Below are positions 5,742 through 13,770 of a DNA stretch of 23,502 bases, in pieces. Below the pieces are notes generated by a model. It made no database searches and was not told the DNA's origin. It saw nothing but the letters and a program-made list of their open reading frames with translations. A program made the translations under genes and the position numbers. Each line of letters starts with the position of its first letter. Within the stretch, counting starts at the first letter, position 1. The stretch covers positions 1 through 23,502 of the forward strand of contig JAQGHZ010000771.1 of assembly GCA_028291485.1 (NCBI GenBank), read 5' to 3'. This DNA comes from Rubritepida sp. GTDB taxonomy: Bacteria; Pseudomonadota; Alphaproteobacteria; Acetobacterales; Acetobacteraceae.

Positions 5742-7349
5742 ATGGACATGTCATGGCGCGGCCTGCGCGCCTGGGCCGCACGCGGCGGGATCGGACCGCA
5801 GGCGTTGCTGCTCGCCACCCTGTGCGCGCTGACCGGCCTCTGTTCAGCCGGCCTCGGCACCGATTCCAACTGGGACCTGCGGAACTACCACCTCTACACG
5901 GCCTTCGCCTTCCTTCACGGACGGCTGGGCTTCGACCTCGTGCCGGCGCAGTTCCAGACCTTCTTCAACCCGCTGCCGAACCTGCCCTATTACGCGCTTG
6001 TCCAGGTCTTCAACGACCATCCGCGGCGCGTCGCCTTCCTGATGGGCCTGCCGGCCGGGATCTACGCCTTCGCCCTCGGCCAGATCGCCTGGATTATGGC
6101 GCGGCGGACCCTGGGGCCTGGCTGGCCCGCGGCGCTCGCCACGGTGGTCGTGACGCTCATGGGCATGACGGGCGTGGCCGTGGCGCCCGCCATCGGCAGC
6201 ACCATCAACGACGTCACCATCGGCGCGTTCGTGATGGTGGCTCTCTGGCTCACCCTCCGCGCGGCCGACCTGCCGGTCCCTCAGCCGCGCCGGCTGATGG
6301 TGCATATGCTGCTCGCGGGGCTGATCTGCGGCGCCGCGCTTGGCCTGAAGCTGACCAACATCCTCTATGCCGCACCGCTTGGGCTGCTGATCCTGGCCCT
6401 GCTCGGGCTGCGCGCCGCCGTTGTCGCGGGCCTCGCAATGGGGCTGGGCTTCCTGCTCTTCTGGGGGCCTTTCGCGCTGATGCTCTGGCGGGAATACGGC
6501 AGCCCCGTCTTCCCGATGTACAACGACATCTTCCGGTCACCGGACTACCTGCCGATCCGCCTGTCGGACGAACGCTTCCTGCCGCGCGACTGGACGCAGG
6601 CGCTGTTCTACCCCTTCTACTGGCTGCGCCCGACCGCCGGCCTCGTGACCGAGTTGACGATGCGCGACGCGCGGATAGCGGTCGGCTACCTCTCCGCACT
6701 CGTGATCGGCGTCGGGCTCGTGCTCCGCGGCCCCTGGCGCGAGACCCTGCGCGCGGAGCGGCCGGTGATCCTGCTGCTGCTGCTCTGCCTCGGCGCCTAT
6801 GCGCTCTGGGCGAAGGTTTTCGGGATCTACCGCTACCTGCTGGTCGTGGAGAGCCTCGCCGGCGTGCTGCTCCTGCTGGCGCTCGCGCGGCTGATGCCGC
6901 GGGCGCCCTGGCGCGTTGCCGGCCTCACTGGGCTCGCGGCGCTGGCCGTCCTGCTCACGACGAAGCTGCCGAACTGGGGCCATGTCCGTCACGGGGCGCA
7001 GGTGATCCGGCTCGACCCGCTGCCGATGCCGGCGGGCGGCATGCTGCTGATCGCGGGCGATGACGGGCTCAGCTATGTGGTGCCGTTCCTGCCGCCGGGG
7101 GTCCGGGCCGTGGCCCTCTACGACAACCTGATCCGCCCCGGGCAGGAGCATGGTCTGACGCGCCGCATCCGCGAGGCCGTTGCGAATCATGGCGGCCCCT
7201 TCCGGATCCTCCTCGGCGGCGACCTGACGCCCGAGCGGGCCGCAGCCCTGCTCACGCCCTATGGGCTCACGCTCGGCCCCTGCACCCGCCTCCGGAGCAA
7301 CCTGGAGCCGGGCGGGCACGCTTTCTGCGAGGTGGAGCGGGGCGGATAG
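5742..7349 (+). CDS. Polytopic membrane protein, GT-C glycosyltransferase-like
   Basis: A 535-residue integral membrane protein with about ten hydrophobic segments. The start at 5742 gives MDMSWRGLRAW followed by the first helix (ALLLATLCALTGLCSAGLG). The first external loop carries TDSNWDLRNYHLYTAFAFLHGR. A conserved acidic residue in this loop, followed by an NYH-type motif, is what GT-C transferases of the GT39/GT83/GT87 type show, where the Asp is catalytic. The last ~100 residues form a soluble tail. By family knowledge it would transfer sugar from a polyprenyl-phosphate donor on the outer face of the inner membrane. It is divergent from a GT2 gene and ends exactly where the convergent phnM-like gene ends, with no base between them. 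The exact family is uncertain. Confidence 0.75.
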   Translation: MDMSWRGLRAWAARGGIGPQALLLATLCALTGLCSAGLGTDSNWDLRNYHLYTAFAFLHGRLGFDLVPAQFQTFFNPLPNLPYYALVQVFNDHPRRVAFLMGLPAGIYAFALGQIAWIMARRTLGPGWPAALATVVVTLMGMTGVAVAPAIGSTINDVTIGAFVMVALWLTLRAADLPVPQPRRLMVHMLLAGLICGAALGLKLTNILYAAPLGLLILALLGLRAAVVAGLAMGLGFLLFWGPFALMLWREYGSPVFPMYNDIFRSPDYLPIRLSDERFLPRDWTQALFYPFYWLRPTAGLVTELTMRDARIAVGYLSALVIGVGLVLRGPWRETLRAERPVILLLLLCLGAYALWAKVFGIYRYLLVVESLAGVLLLLALARLMPRAPWRVAGLTGLAALAVLLTTKLPNWGHVRHGAQVIRLDPLPMPAGGMLLIAGDDGLSYVVPFLPPGVRAVALYDNLIRPGQEHGLTRRIREAVANHGGPFRILLGGDLTPERAAALLTPYGLTLGPCTRLRSNLEPGGHAFCEVERGG

Positions 7350-8477
7350 TCAGCCGATCCGCGCCGCCGCGGCCGGCGCGACCCAGGCGAGCCCGCCGCC
7401 CACGAAGACCGCCGCCAGCGCGCCCTCGGGCGTGACCAGCGTCAGGTCGCCGCGAAGGCCCCGCGCGATGCGGCCCCGATCCTTCAGCCCCAGCGCGTCG
7501 GCCGGGTTGGTCGAGACCAGCGCCCAGGCCTGGGCCAGGTTCATCACGCCCCGCGCGGCCATGCGGAAGGGCGCCGCGAGCAGCGCCGGCCAGTGGTAGT
7601 CGCTGGCGAGCACGGTCACGAGGCCGCGCTCGGCGAGCGGCGCAGCACTCGCCCAGCCGAGATGGCTGCCGCCGCGCACCACGTTGGGCGAGCCCATCAC
7701 GACAGCCTCGCCGGCCTCGCGCGCATTCTCGGCGACGGGTTCGGTGATGGGGAACTCGCAGATGCCGGCGCCCAGCGCGCGGAACAGCGCACGATCCTCG
7801 AGCCTCGCGTCGTCATGGCTGAGCATGGGGATGCCGGCGAACTTCGCGGTCTCCGACATGCGGGCACGGGATTGCGGGACCTCACCGCGGCGCGCGTAGG
7901 CAGCTTCGGCAAGCGACTTGAACTCCCCCTCGCTCACGCCCGCGCGGCCGGCGTATTTCCCGAGCTCCTTCGGATTGCCGAGCTTCCTGCGGATCCCCGG
8001 CGTGTGGTCGTTAAAGCCGAGGAGATGGACCTCGCCCGCCTCGATCGCGGCCAGCGCCGCGGGCTCTGCCTCGAAATTGTCGGCCTCGAAGCGCAGGTGG
8101 ACGCGCATCTCGGGGCCCGGCGGCGGGTTGCGCAGCGCGCCGAGTGTCGCCTCGAAGGCCTTCAGCGAACGCAGCCCCGGCTCCCAGGAGAGCGTCACGC
8201 CGAGATAGGCCGTGGTGATGCCGTTCGCGAGCAGCTGCGCCGCCGCGTCGCGCATCGCGAAGTCGGCGGCGAAATCCACGTTGGGCCGCGGCTGCAGGGC
8301 GCGCTCATGCGCGTCGCCATGGATGTCGACCAGACCGGGCATGACCATCAGGCCCACGGCGTCGAAGCGGCGCTCGGCGCCTTTGCCCTGGGCGATCGTC
8401 CCGTTCGCCAGCGTGACCTCTCCGGCCGCCAGCGCGCCCTCGCGCAGGACGTGACCGCCCGCAATGCTCCACGACAT
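7350..8477 (-). CDS. PhnM-like amidohydrolase (HGDAHE variant), putative RPnTP diphosphatase paralogue
   Basis: A 375-residue amidohydrolase-superfamily protein of the PhnM family. It has GLVDIHGDAHERALQPRP (metal ligands H53 and D55), a central FNDHTPG, LSHDD, and the ASDYHWP segment carrying the late Asp. In authentic PhnM the first motif is HTDNLE, as in the second copy at 13767-14900. This HGDA-type version marks a separate subgroup often annotated with the same name. Its reaction may be the same (removal of pyrophosphate from ribose 1-phosphonate 5-triphosphate) or act on a related substrate. Its start is 2 bp after the phnF stop, so the two form an operon, expressed divergently from phnGHIJKLM and presumably under the same PhnF control. 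Confidence 0.85.
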   Translation of the reverse strand: MSWSIAGGHVLREGALAAGEVTLANGTIAQGKGAERRFDAVGLMVMPGLVDIHGDAHERALQPRPNVDFAADFAMRDAAAQLLANGITTAYLGVTLSWEPGLRSLKAFEATLGALRNPPPGPEMRVHLRFEADNFEAEPAALAAIEAGEVHLLGFNDHTPGIRRKLGNPKELGKYAGRAGVSEGEFKSLAEAAYARRGEVPQSRARMSETAKFAGIPMLSHDDARLEDRALFRALGAGICEFPITEPVAENAREAGEAVVMGSPNVVRGGSHLGWASAAPLAERGLVTVLASDYHWPALLAAPFRMAARGVMNLAQAWALVSTNPADALGLKDRGRIARGLRGDLTLVTPEGALAAVFVGGGLAWVAPAAAARIG

Positions 8478-8479
8478 GC

Positions 8480-9220
8480 TCAGGACTCCACCACCAGCTG
8501 CGCGCGTCCGGCGGCGTAGCGCGTCAACGTCGCGTCCACGGGCCTCCCTTCGGCATCGACATTGACCGCCTCGTTGATCAGGACCGGTCGGGAACGGGAT
8601 TGCTGCAAGGCTTCGGCCTCCTCCGCCGTGGGCATGCGGGCGGTGATTCGGGTGATGCGTCGGCGATAGTCCGGGACGCCGGACTCCGCCAGCGCGCGGG
8701 TGATGGAGGGATCCTCGCGCAGCAGCGCCATGATCCGCGGGAAGCGCTGGGCGGGGAAATGGTGAGCCCCCAGGGCCACGGGACGGCCATCGGCCATGGC
8801 GATGCGCTCGGCCAGCACAACCAGGCGGCCCGGCCGGATCTCTAGCAATTCGGCGATGCGCGCATCGGCCGGGACCTCGGCGAGTCGCAGCAGGCGCCCG
8901 GCCGGCTCGCGGTTCTGGGCACGGATGATCTCGCTGAAGCGCGTGCGCGGGCCGAGCGGATAGTCCAGCACGTCCTCGGCGACGAAGCTGCCGCGGCCCT
9001 GCTCCACGCGCACCATGCCGCGCCCTTCCAACTCCTCCATGGCGCGGCGGATGGTGTGGCGGTTCACGCGGAAACGCGCGGCCAGCTCGGCCTCGGTGGG
9101 CAGCCGCTCGCCGGGCGCGTGCTGCCCGGCCTTGATGCCGGCTTCGATGGCGGCGCCGATCTGGCGCCAGAGCGCGATTCCCACGCCGCGATCCAGCGGC
9201 GTCGTCTCACCCTGCGTCAT
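8480..9220 (-). CDS. phnF: PhnF-type GntR/HutC transcriptional regulator
   Basis: A 246-residue regulator. The N-terminus holds a GntR winged helix-turn-helix at about residues 12-78 (LWRQIGAAIEAGIKAGQ, then PGERLPTEAELAARFRVNRHTIRRA, then GRGSFVA). The rest is a UTRA ligand domain of the HutC subfamily (residues ~95-240). Its position, divergent from phnG and upstream of a phnM-like gene, matches known phnF genes. By analogy it represses the phn genes until a phosphonate intermediate or phosphate starvation signal relieves it; the ligand is not known. The start at 9220 follows AGGTCCCC. A matching operator lies in the 97-bp gap to phnG. It ends 2 bp before the phnM-like gene, pointing to co-transcription and possible autoregulation. 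Confidence 0.9.
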   Translation of the reverse strand: MTQGETTPLDRGVGIALWRQIGAAIEAGIKAGQHAPGERLPTEAELAARFRVNRHTIRRAMEELEGRGMVRVEQGRGSFVAEDVLDYPLGPRTRFSEIIRAQNREPAGRLLRLAEVPADARIAELLEIRPGRLVVLAERIAMADGRPVALGAHHFPAQRFPRIMALLREDPSITRALAESGVPDYRRRITRITARMPTAEEAEALQQSRSRPVLINEAVNVDAEGRPVDATLTRYAAGRAQLVVES

Positions 9221-9305
9221 GGGGACCTGGCGTCACGGAAGTTTCAACCAACTCGCTACTCCAAGATGGCAGTTTCGGCTTGACCATACAGGGTCAGACG
9301 TTTAG

Positions 9306-9327
9306 TCGTCTATACCAATGATAGACC
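9306..9327. promoter_or_regulatory. Probable PhnF operator overlapping the phnG start codon
   Basis: On the minus strand the bases 9317-9306 read TGGTATAGACGA, 11 of 12 matches to the PhnF site TGGTATAGACCA that I recall for Mycobacterium smegmatis. On the plus strand GTCTAT (9308-9313) and ATAGAC (9321-9326) form a 6-bp inverted repeat. This fits the GT-N-TA-N-AC pattern of HutC-type GntR proteins. The core ends at 9317, so the ATG of phnG (9318) immediately follows and the second arm lies inside its first codons. A repressor here would block phnG transcription directly. A TTGACC at 9280-9285 could be a -35 element, but no good -10 was seen. Confidence 0.65.
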
Positions 9328-9752
9328 GTTCCGCATGGATGTCTATCCTCGCCCGAGCCTCGGTCGAGGATATGGAAGCCCGGCTGGCAGATACCCCTGC
9401 CCTGCCCCCGCATCGCGTAATCCGCGGCCCTGAGATCGGGCTCACCATGCTGCGCGGCCGCGCCGGAGGGGATGGCGCAGCCTTCAACCTCGGCGAGGCG
9501 ACGGTGACGCGCTGCTCGGTGAGCCTGCCCGACGGCACGCTCGGCCATTGCTGGCGGTTGGGACGCGACCGGCGCGCGGCGGAGCTGGCCGCCTGGCTGG
9601 ACGCGGCCTTGCAGCAGGACGCCCTGCGGCCCGCGCTGCTCGATGCGGTCGTGGAGCCGCTGCGCGAGGGGCAGGCCGGGGCCGCGGCGCTGACCGCCCG
9701 CCGCGCCGCGGCCACCGAGGTCCGCTTCGCGACCCTGCAGGCCATGCGATGA
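9318..9752 (+). CDS. phnG: PhnG, C-P lyase core subunit
   Basis: A 144-residue subunit of the C-P lyase core complex (PhnGHIJ). With PhnH, PhnI and PhnL it makes ribose 1-phosphonate 5-triphosphate from ATP and an alkylphosphonate. The N-terminus (MIDRSAWMSILARAS) lines up with the QHWMSVLAHS start of E. coli PhnG, and the gene is followed by phnH in an ATGA overlap. The ATG at 9318 is the only suitable start: an in-frame stop lies at 9303-9305, and a later ATG at 9339 would remove conserved residues. No Shine-Dalgarno sequence precedes it and the bases in front belong to the PhnF operator, so a leaderless or very short-leader mRNA is likely. Confidence 0.92.
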   Translation: MIDRSAWMSILARASVEDMEARLADTPALPPHRVIRGPEIGLTMLRGRAGGDGAAFNLGEATVTRCSVSLPDGTLGHCWRLGRDRRAAELAAWLDAALQQDALRPALLDAVVEPLREGQAGAAALTARRAAATEVRFATLQAMR

Positions 9753-10318
9753 GGCCCGCCTTCATCGATCCCGTCTTCGGCGCCCAGGAAGCTTTCCGGG
9801 CCCTCATGGACGCCATGGCCCGCCCCGGCCGCATCCAGCGCTGCGACGTGCTGCCCGACCTGCCCGAGGCGCTGGCCCCGGCCGCCGCCGCCGCATTGCT
9901 GGCACTGACCGATGCCGAGACGCCGGTCTGGACCGACGCCACCGGCGAGGCCCGCGACTGGATCGCCTTCCACACCGGCGCCCCGTTGGTCGCGGACGCC
10001 TCCAAGGCGCAGTTCCTGCTCGCCACCCGCGCCATGCCGAAGCTTTCGACCCTCGACTCCGGCACGGACGAGACACCGCAGGACAGCGCCACGCTGATCG
10101 TCCAGCTCGACGCCCTGGCGGAGGGCGCCGGATGGCGCCTCACCGGCCCGGGCATCGAGCACGAGCATCGCCTCGACGCCGCCGGCCTGCCGGACGACTT
10201 CGCCGCCCAATGGGCCGCCAACCGCAAGGGCTTCCCCTGCGGCGTGGACCTCGTCCTCTGCACGGGGGCGCGTCTGGCCGCCCTGCCGCGCTCCACCCGC
10301 ATCGAGGAGGCCGGCTGA
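9749..10318 (+). CDS. phnH: PhnH, C-P lyase core subunit
   Basis: A 189-residue subunit of the C-P lyase core complex, close to the 194 residues of E. coli PhnH. It begins RPAFIDPVFGAQEAFRALMD, which carries the family's conserved DPV-x-x-AQ-x-x-FR start, followed by MARPGRIQR. PhnH folds like a PLP-dependent transferase without PLP and joins PhnG and PhnI in the core. The ATG at 9749 overlaps the phnG stop (ATGA) and the gene ends in a TGATG overlap with phnI, so translation is tightly coupled. Confidence 0.94.
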   Translation: MRPAFIDPVFGAQEAFRALMDAMARPGRIQRCDVLPDLPEALAPAAAAALLALTDAETPVWTDATGEARDWIAFHTGAPLVADASKAQFLLATRAMPKLSTLDSGTDETPQDSATLIVQLDALAEGAGWRLTGPGIEHEHRLDAAGLPDDFAAQWAANRKGFPCGVDLVLCTGARLAALPRSTRIEEAG

Positions 10319-11436
10319 TGTATGTGGCCGTAAAGGGCGGCGACGCCGCCATCTCCGCCGCCCACGCCTGGCTCGCCCAGCGCCGCCGCGGCGACGAGGC
10401 CCTGCCCGAACTCTCGCCCGCCCAGATCGAGGAACAGCTCGGCCTTGCCGTCGACCGCGTGATGGCCGAGGGCTCCTGCCATGACCGCGGCCTCGCCGCG
10501 CTCGCCATCAAGCAGGCGCGCGGCGACCTGATCGAAGCCGCCTTCCTGCTGCGCGCCTATCGCAACACCCTCTCGCGCTTCGCCGCCTGCGAGCCCCTCG
10601 ACACGGGTGCGATGCGCGTCCAGCGCCGCATCAGCGCCACCTACAAGGACCTTCCCGGCGGCCAGGTTCTGGGCCCGACCTTCGACTACACGCACCGCCT
10701 GCTCGACTTCGCGCTGGCCGCCGAGGGCCTGCCGCCCGCCGAGCCGGAGGAGGCCGAGGCCGCTTCCGCCACCATGCCCCGCGTCACGGAGCTTCTGGCG
10801 CGCGAGGGCCTCATGTCCCGCGACATCGCCGGCGGCAACGAGACCCCGCCCGACCTCACCCGCGAACCCCTGCCCTTCCCCACGCCGCGCCCGCTGCGTC
10901 TGCAGTCGCTGGCCCGCGGCGACGAGGGCTTTCTCCTCGGCCTCGGCTATTCCACCCAGCGCGGCTACGGCAACGCGCACCCCTTCGTCGCCGAGCTGCG
11001 CATGGGCGAGGTCGAGATCATGCTGGCCCCTTCCGAACTCGGCTTCGCCGTCTCGATCGGCGACATCACCGTCACCGAATGCCAGATGGTGAACCAGTTC
11101 GCCGGCAGCGCGCACAACCCGCCGCAGTTCACGCGGGGCTACGGCCTCGCCATGGGGCATGGCGAGCGCCGCGCCATGGCGATGGCCCTGGTGGACCGCG
11201 CCCTCATGGCCACGGAGATGGGCGAGGAGGCCACCGCCCCCGCGCAGGACGCCGAATTCGTCCTGCTCCACGCCGACAATGTCGAGGCCACCGGCTTCGT
11301 CGAGCATCTCAAGCTGCCGCACCACGTGGACTTCCAGAGCGAGCTGGAGAAGCTCCGCAGCATCCGTGCGCGCTGGCAGGCCGATCGCGATGCCAACCCT
11401 CTCGCGGAGGCCGCCGCCCTGGAGGCGACGATATGA
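10318..11436 (+). CDS. phnI: PhnI, C-P lyase core subunit (purine ribonucleosidase)
   Basis: A 372-residue protein, slightly longer than the 354 of E. coli PhnI. It begins MYVAVKGGDAAISAAH, the diagnostic PhnI N-terminus, and contains RISATYKDLPGGQVLGPTFDYTHRLLDF and RGYGNAHPFVAELRMGE in the expected order. PhnI alone acts as a nucleosidase; together with PhnG, PhnH and PhnL it displaces adenine from ATP with a phosphonate. The start overlaps the phnH stop by one base (TGATG) and the end overlaps phnJ (ATGA). A run of Ala/Glu at about residues 139-150 may account for the extra length. Confidence 0.95.
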   Translation: MYVAVKGGDAAISAAHAWLAQRRRGDEALPELSPAQIEEQLGLAVDRVMAEGSCHDRGLAALAIKQARGDLIEAAFLLRAYRNTLSRFAACEPLDTGAMRVQRRISATYKDLPGGQVLGPTFDYTHRLLDFALAAEGLPPAEPEEAEAASATMPRVTELLAREGLMSRDIAGGNETPPDLTREPLPFPTPRPLRLQSLARGDEGFLLGLGYSTQRGYGNAHPFVAELRMGEVEIMLAPSELGFAVSIGDITVTECQMVNQFAGSAHNPPQFTRGYGLAMGHGERRAMAMALVDRALMATEMGEEATAPAQDAEFVLLHADNVEATGFVEHLKLPHHVDFQSELEKLRSIRARWQADRDANPLAEAAALEATI

Positions 11437-12290
11437 ACGCCATCACGCCCCGCAACGCGCCGGAGAACGCCTACAACTTCGCCTATCTGGACGAGGCGAC
11501 GAAGCGGATGATCCGCCGCGCCATCCTCAAGGCCATCGCCATCCCCGGCCACCAGATCCCCTTCGGCGCGCGCGAGATGCCGCTGCCCTATGGCTGGGGC
11601 ACGGGCGGCATCCAGGTGACGGCGGCGATCCTCGGCCCGCGCGATGTACTCAAGGTCATCGACCAGGGCGCGGACGACACGACCAACGCCGTCTCCATCC
11701 GCCGCTTCTTCGCGCGCGTCGCCAATGTGCAGACCACGACACGCACGGCCGAGGCGACCATCATCCAGACGCGCCACCGCATCCCCGAGCGGCCGCTCAC
11801 CGAAGGCCAGGTGATGGTCTTCCAGGTGCCGATGCCCGAGCCGCTCTTCAAGCTGGAGCCGCGGCTGGCCGAGACGCGCCGGCTGCACGCGCTTGGCGAC
11901 TACTCGCTGGCGCAGGTGAAGCTGTACGAGGACATCGCCAAACAGGGCGAGAGCGGCAGCAGCTACAACCATCCGGTGATGGTGGGCGGCCGCTACCTCA
12001 TGTCGCCCTCGCCCATCCCGGGCTTCGACAATCCCAAGCTGCACAATTCGCCGGCGCTGATGCTCTTCGGCGCGGGGCGCGAGAAGAAGATCTACGCCGT
12101 GCCGCCCTACACCTCGGTGGAAAGCCTGGACTTCGAGGACCATCCCTTCCGGCCGATGCGCGCGCCGCAGCACTGCTCGGCCTGCGGGAGCGCGACGAGC
12201 TACCTCGACGAGATCATCGCCGACGACCAGGGCGGACGCATCTTCGTCTGCTCGGACACCGACCATTGCGCGGAGACCCAGGGATTATGA
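11433..12290 (+). CDS. phnJ: PhnJ, radical SAM carbon-phosphorus lyase
   Basis: The enzyme that breaks the C-P bond of 5-phosphoribosyl 1-phosphonate using S-adenosylmethionine and a 4Fe-4S cluster. The 285 residues keep all four key cysteines: C248, C251, C273 and C279 (HCSACG and FVCSDTDHC). These correspond with a constant offset of seven to C241, C244, C266 and C272 of the E. coli protein. The glycine proposed to carry a radical (Gly32 in E. coli) is present as G39 in AIPGH. The fold is otherwise the PhnJ type (YNFAYLDEATKRMIRRA near the N-terminus). Overlaps with phnI (ATGA) and with the phnK region show coupling. Nothing suggests loss of function. Confidence 0.97.
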   Translation: MNAITPRNAPENAYNFAYLDEATKRMIRRAILKAIAIPGHQIPFGAREMPLPYGWGTGGIQVTAAILGPRDVLKVIDQGADDTTNAVSIRRFFARVANVQTTTRTAEATIIQTRHRIPERPLTEGQVMVFQVPMPEPLFKLEPRLAETRRLHALGDYSLAQVKLYEDIAKQGESGSSYNHPVMVGGRYLMSPSPIPGFDNPKLHNSPALMLFGAGREKKIYAVPPYTSVESLDFEDHPFRPMRAPQHCSACGSATSYLDEIIADDQGGRIFVCSDTDHCAETQGL

Positions 12291-12301
12291 GCAGGGGGAC
12301 T

Positions 12302-13075
12302 ATGAGCGCGCCGCTTCTGGAAGCCGCCAACCTGCAGCTGCGCTTCGGCGCCGTGCGGGCGCTGGACGGCGTGGACATCGAGATCTTCCCGGGCGAGGTC
12401 GTCGCCATCGTGGGCGAGAGCGGATCGGGCAAGTCGACCCTGCTGCGCGTGCTGGCCGGCAACATGGACGCCGATGCCGGCACCGTCCTCTACCGCGACG
12501 CCGGGGGCGAGGCACACGACATCCACGCGCTATCAGAGGCCGGGCGCCGCAAGCTGATGCGCAGCGACTGGGGCTTCGTGCATCAGAACGCGCGCGACGG
12601 CCTGCGCATGGGCATCTCGGCCGGCGGCAATGTCGGCGAGCGCCTGATGGCCGCCGGCGACCGCAACTACGCCCATATCCGCGCCGAGGCCGCCGACTGG
12701 ATGGCCCGCGTCGAGATGGACCCCGCCCGCATCGACGAGCCGCCGAAGAACTTTTCCGGCGGCATGCAGCAGCGCCTGCAGATCGCGCGCTGCCTCGTGA
12801 CCAACCCCCGGCTGGTCTTCATGGACGAGCCGACGGGCGGCCTCGACGTCAGCGTGCAGGCCCGGTTGCTGGACCTGATCCGCGGGCTGGTCTCGCAGCT
12901 CGGGCTGGCGGTCTTCTTCGTCACCCACGACATCGCCGCGGCCCGGCTGCTGGCGCACCGCATCGTGGTGATGCGCCATGGGCGCATCGTCGAGGAGGGA
13001 CTGGCCGACCGGGTGCTGGACGACCCTCGCCACGCCTATACCCAGCTCCTCGTCTCCTCGGTGCTGGCGGCATGA
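12302..13075 (+). CDS. phnK: PhnK, ABC-type ATPase of the C-P lyase complex
   Basis: A 257-residue ABC ATPase. Walker A is GESGSGKST at residues 38-46, the signature is FSGGMQQRLQIA, and Walker B is LVFMDEPTGGLD, followed by the H-loop in FFVTHDIAAA. PhnK binds the PhnGHIJ core next to PhnJ rather than a membrane permease. Two starts are possible: 12287, which overlaps the phnJ stop (ATGA), and 12302, which is preceded by AGGGGG. I chose 12302 because its MSAPLLEAANL matches the E. coli start MNQPLLSVNNL; the first would add only five residues. It overlaps phnL by four bases. Confidence 0.93.
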   Translation: MSAPLLEAANLQLRFGAVRALDGVDIEIFPGEVVAIVGESGSGKSTLLRVLAGNMDADAGTVLYRDAGGEAHDIHALSEAGRRKLMRSDWGFVHQNARDGLRMGISAGGNVGERLMAAGDRNYAHIRAEAADWMARVEMDPARIDEPPKNFSGGMQQRLQIARCLVTNPRLVFMDEPTGGLDVSVQARLLDLIRGLVSQLGLAVFFVTHDIAAARLLAHRIVVMRHGRIVEEGLADRVLDDPRHAYTQLLVSSVLAA

Positions 13076-13770
13076 GTGCCGCTCTCGAAGTCCAGGCCCT
13101 GGCGAAGGGCTTCACGCTCCACCTCCAGGGCGGCATCGGATTCCAGGTGCTGAAGTCCGAGGCGCTGGCGGTGATGCCCGGCGAATGCGTGGCGCTGACC
13201 GGCCCCTCGGGCGCCGGAAAATCCACGTTGATGCGCTGCCTCCAGGGCAATTACGGCGCGGATGCCGGCCGCATCATGCTCGCCCACCGTGGCGGCCTTA
13301 CGGACCTCGCCGCCGCCGACGCCCGCCTCGTCCGCGAGATCCGGCGCGAGACGCTGGGTTATGTCTCGCAGTTCCTGCGTGTCATCCCCCGCGTTTCCGC
13401 CCGCGATGTGGTCGCCGAACCGCTGATCGATCGCGGCATGGCGCCCGAGGCGGCTCGCGAGCGCGCCACCGCCCTGCTCACCCGCCTCAACCTGCCGCCG
13501 CGCCTGCACGGCCTGCCGCCGGCCACCTTCTCGGGCGGCGAGCAGCAGCGCGTGAACCTCGCCCGCGGCTTCGCGCCGGACTACCCGATCCTGCTCCTCG
13601 ACGAGCCCACCGCCAGCCTCGACGCCGCCAACCGCGAGGTCGTGATCGGCCTCATCCACGAAGCCAAGGCGCGCGGGGCGGCGCTTGTGGGAATCTTCCA
13701 TGACATCGAGGTGCGCGACCGGGTGGCGGATCGATTCCACGAGATTCTCCCCCTAGAAGATGCCGCATGA
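13072..13770 (+). CDS. phnL: PhnL, ABC-type ATPase of the C-P lyase pathway
   Basis: A 232-residue ABC ATPase, near the 226 of E. coli PhnL. It has Walker A GPSGAGKS (residues 44-51), signature FSGGEQQRVNLA, Walker B ILLLDEPTASLD and an H-loop at IFHDIEV. The extended N-terminal part (LHLQGGIGFQVL) and the GYVSQFLRVIPRVSA Q-loop region are typical of PhnL rather than PhnK. It helps the PhnGHI step that forms the ribose phosphonate triphosphate. ATGA overlaps on both sides couple it to phnK and phnM. Confidence 0.94.
   Translation: MSAALEVQALAKGFTLHLQGGIGFQVLKSEALAVMPGECVALTGPSGAGKSTLMRCLQGNYGADAGRIMLAHRGGLTDLAAADARLVREIRRETLGYVSQFLRVIPRVSARDVVAEPLIDRGMAPEAARERATALLTRLNLPPRLHGLPPATFSGGEQQRVNLARGFAPDYPILLLDEPTASLDAANREVVIGLIHEAKARGAALVGIFHDIEVRDRVADRFHEILPLEDAA

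Noticed and set aside
9280..9308. A sigma-70 promoter for phnG starting at TTGACC
   Set aside because: No acceptable -10 hexamer is found 16-18 bp downstream, so it is mentioned only as a possible -35 element.
9484..11325. A 613-codon minus-strand frame opposite phnG, phnH and phnI
   Set aside because: It is antisense to well-supported phn genes, with a Gly/Ala/Arg/His-biased product and no start signals.
11159..12301. A long upstream extension of the phnK frame through phnI and phnJ
   Set aside because: It overlaps phnJ, whose four cluster cysteines are certain. The extension has no family similarity and phnK has a good start at 12302.
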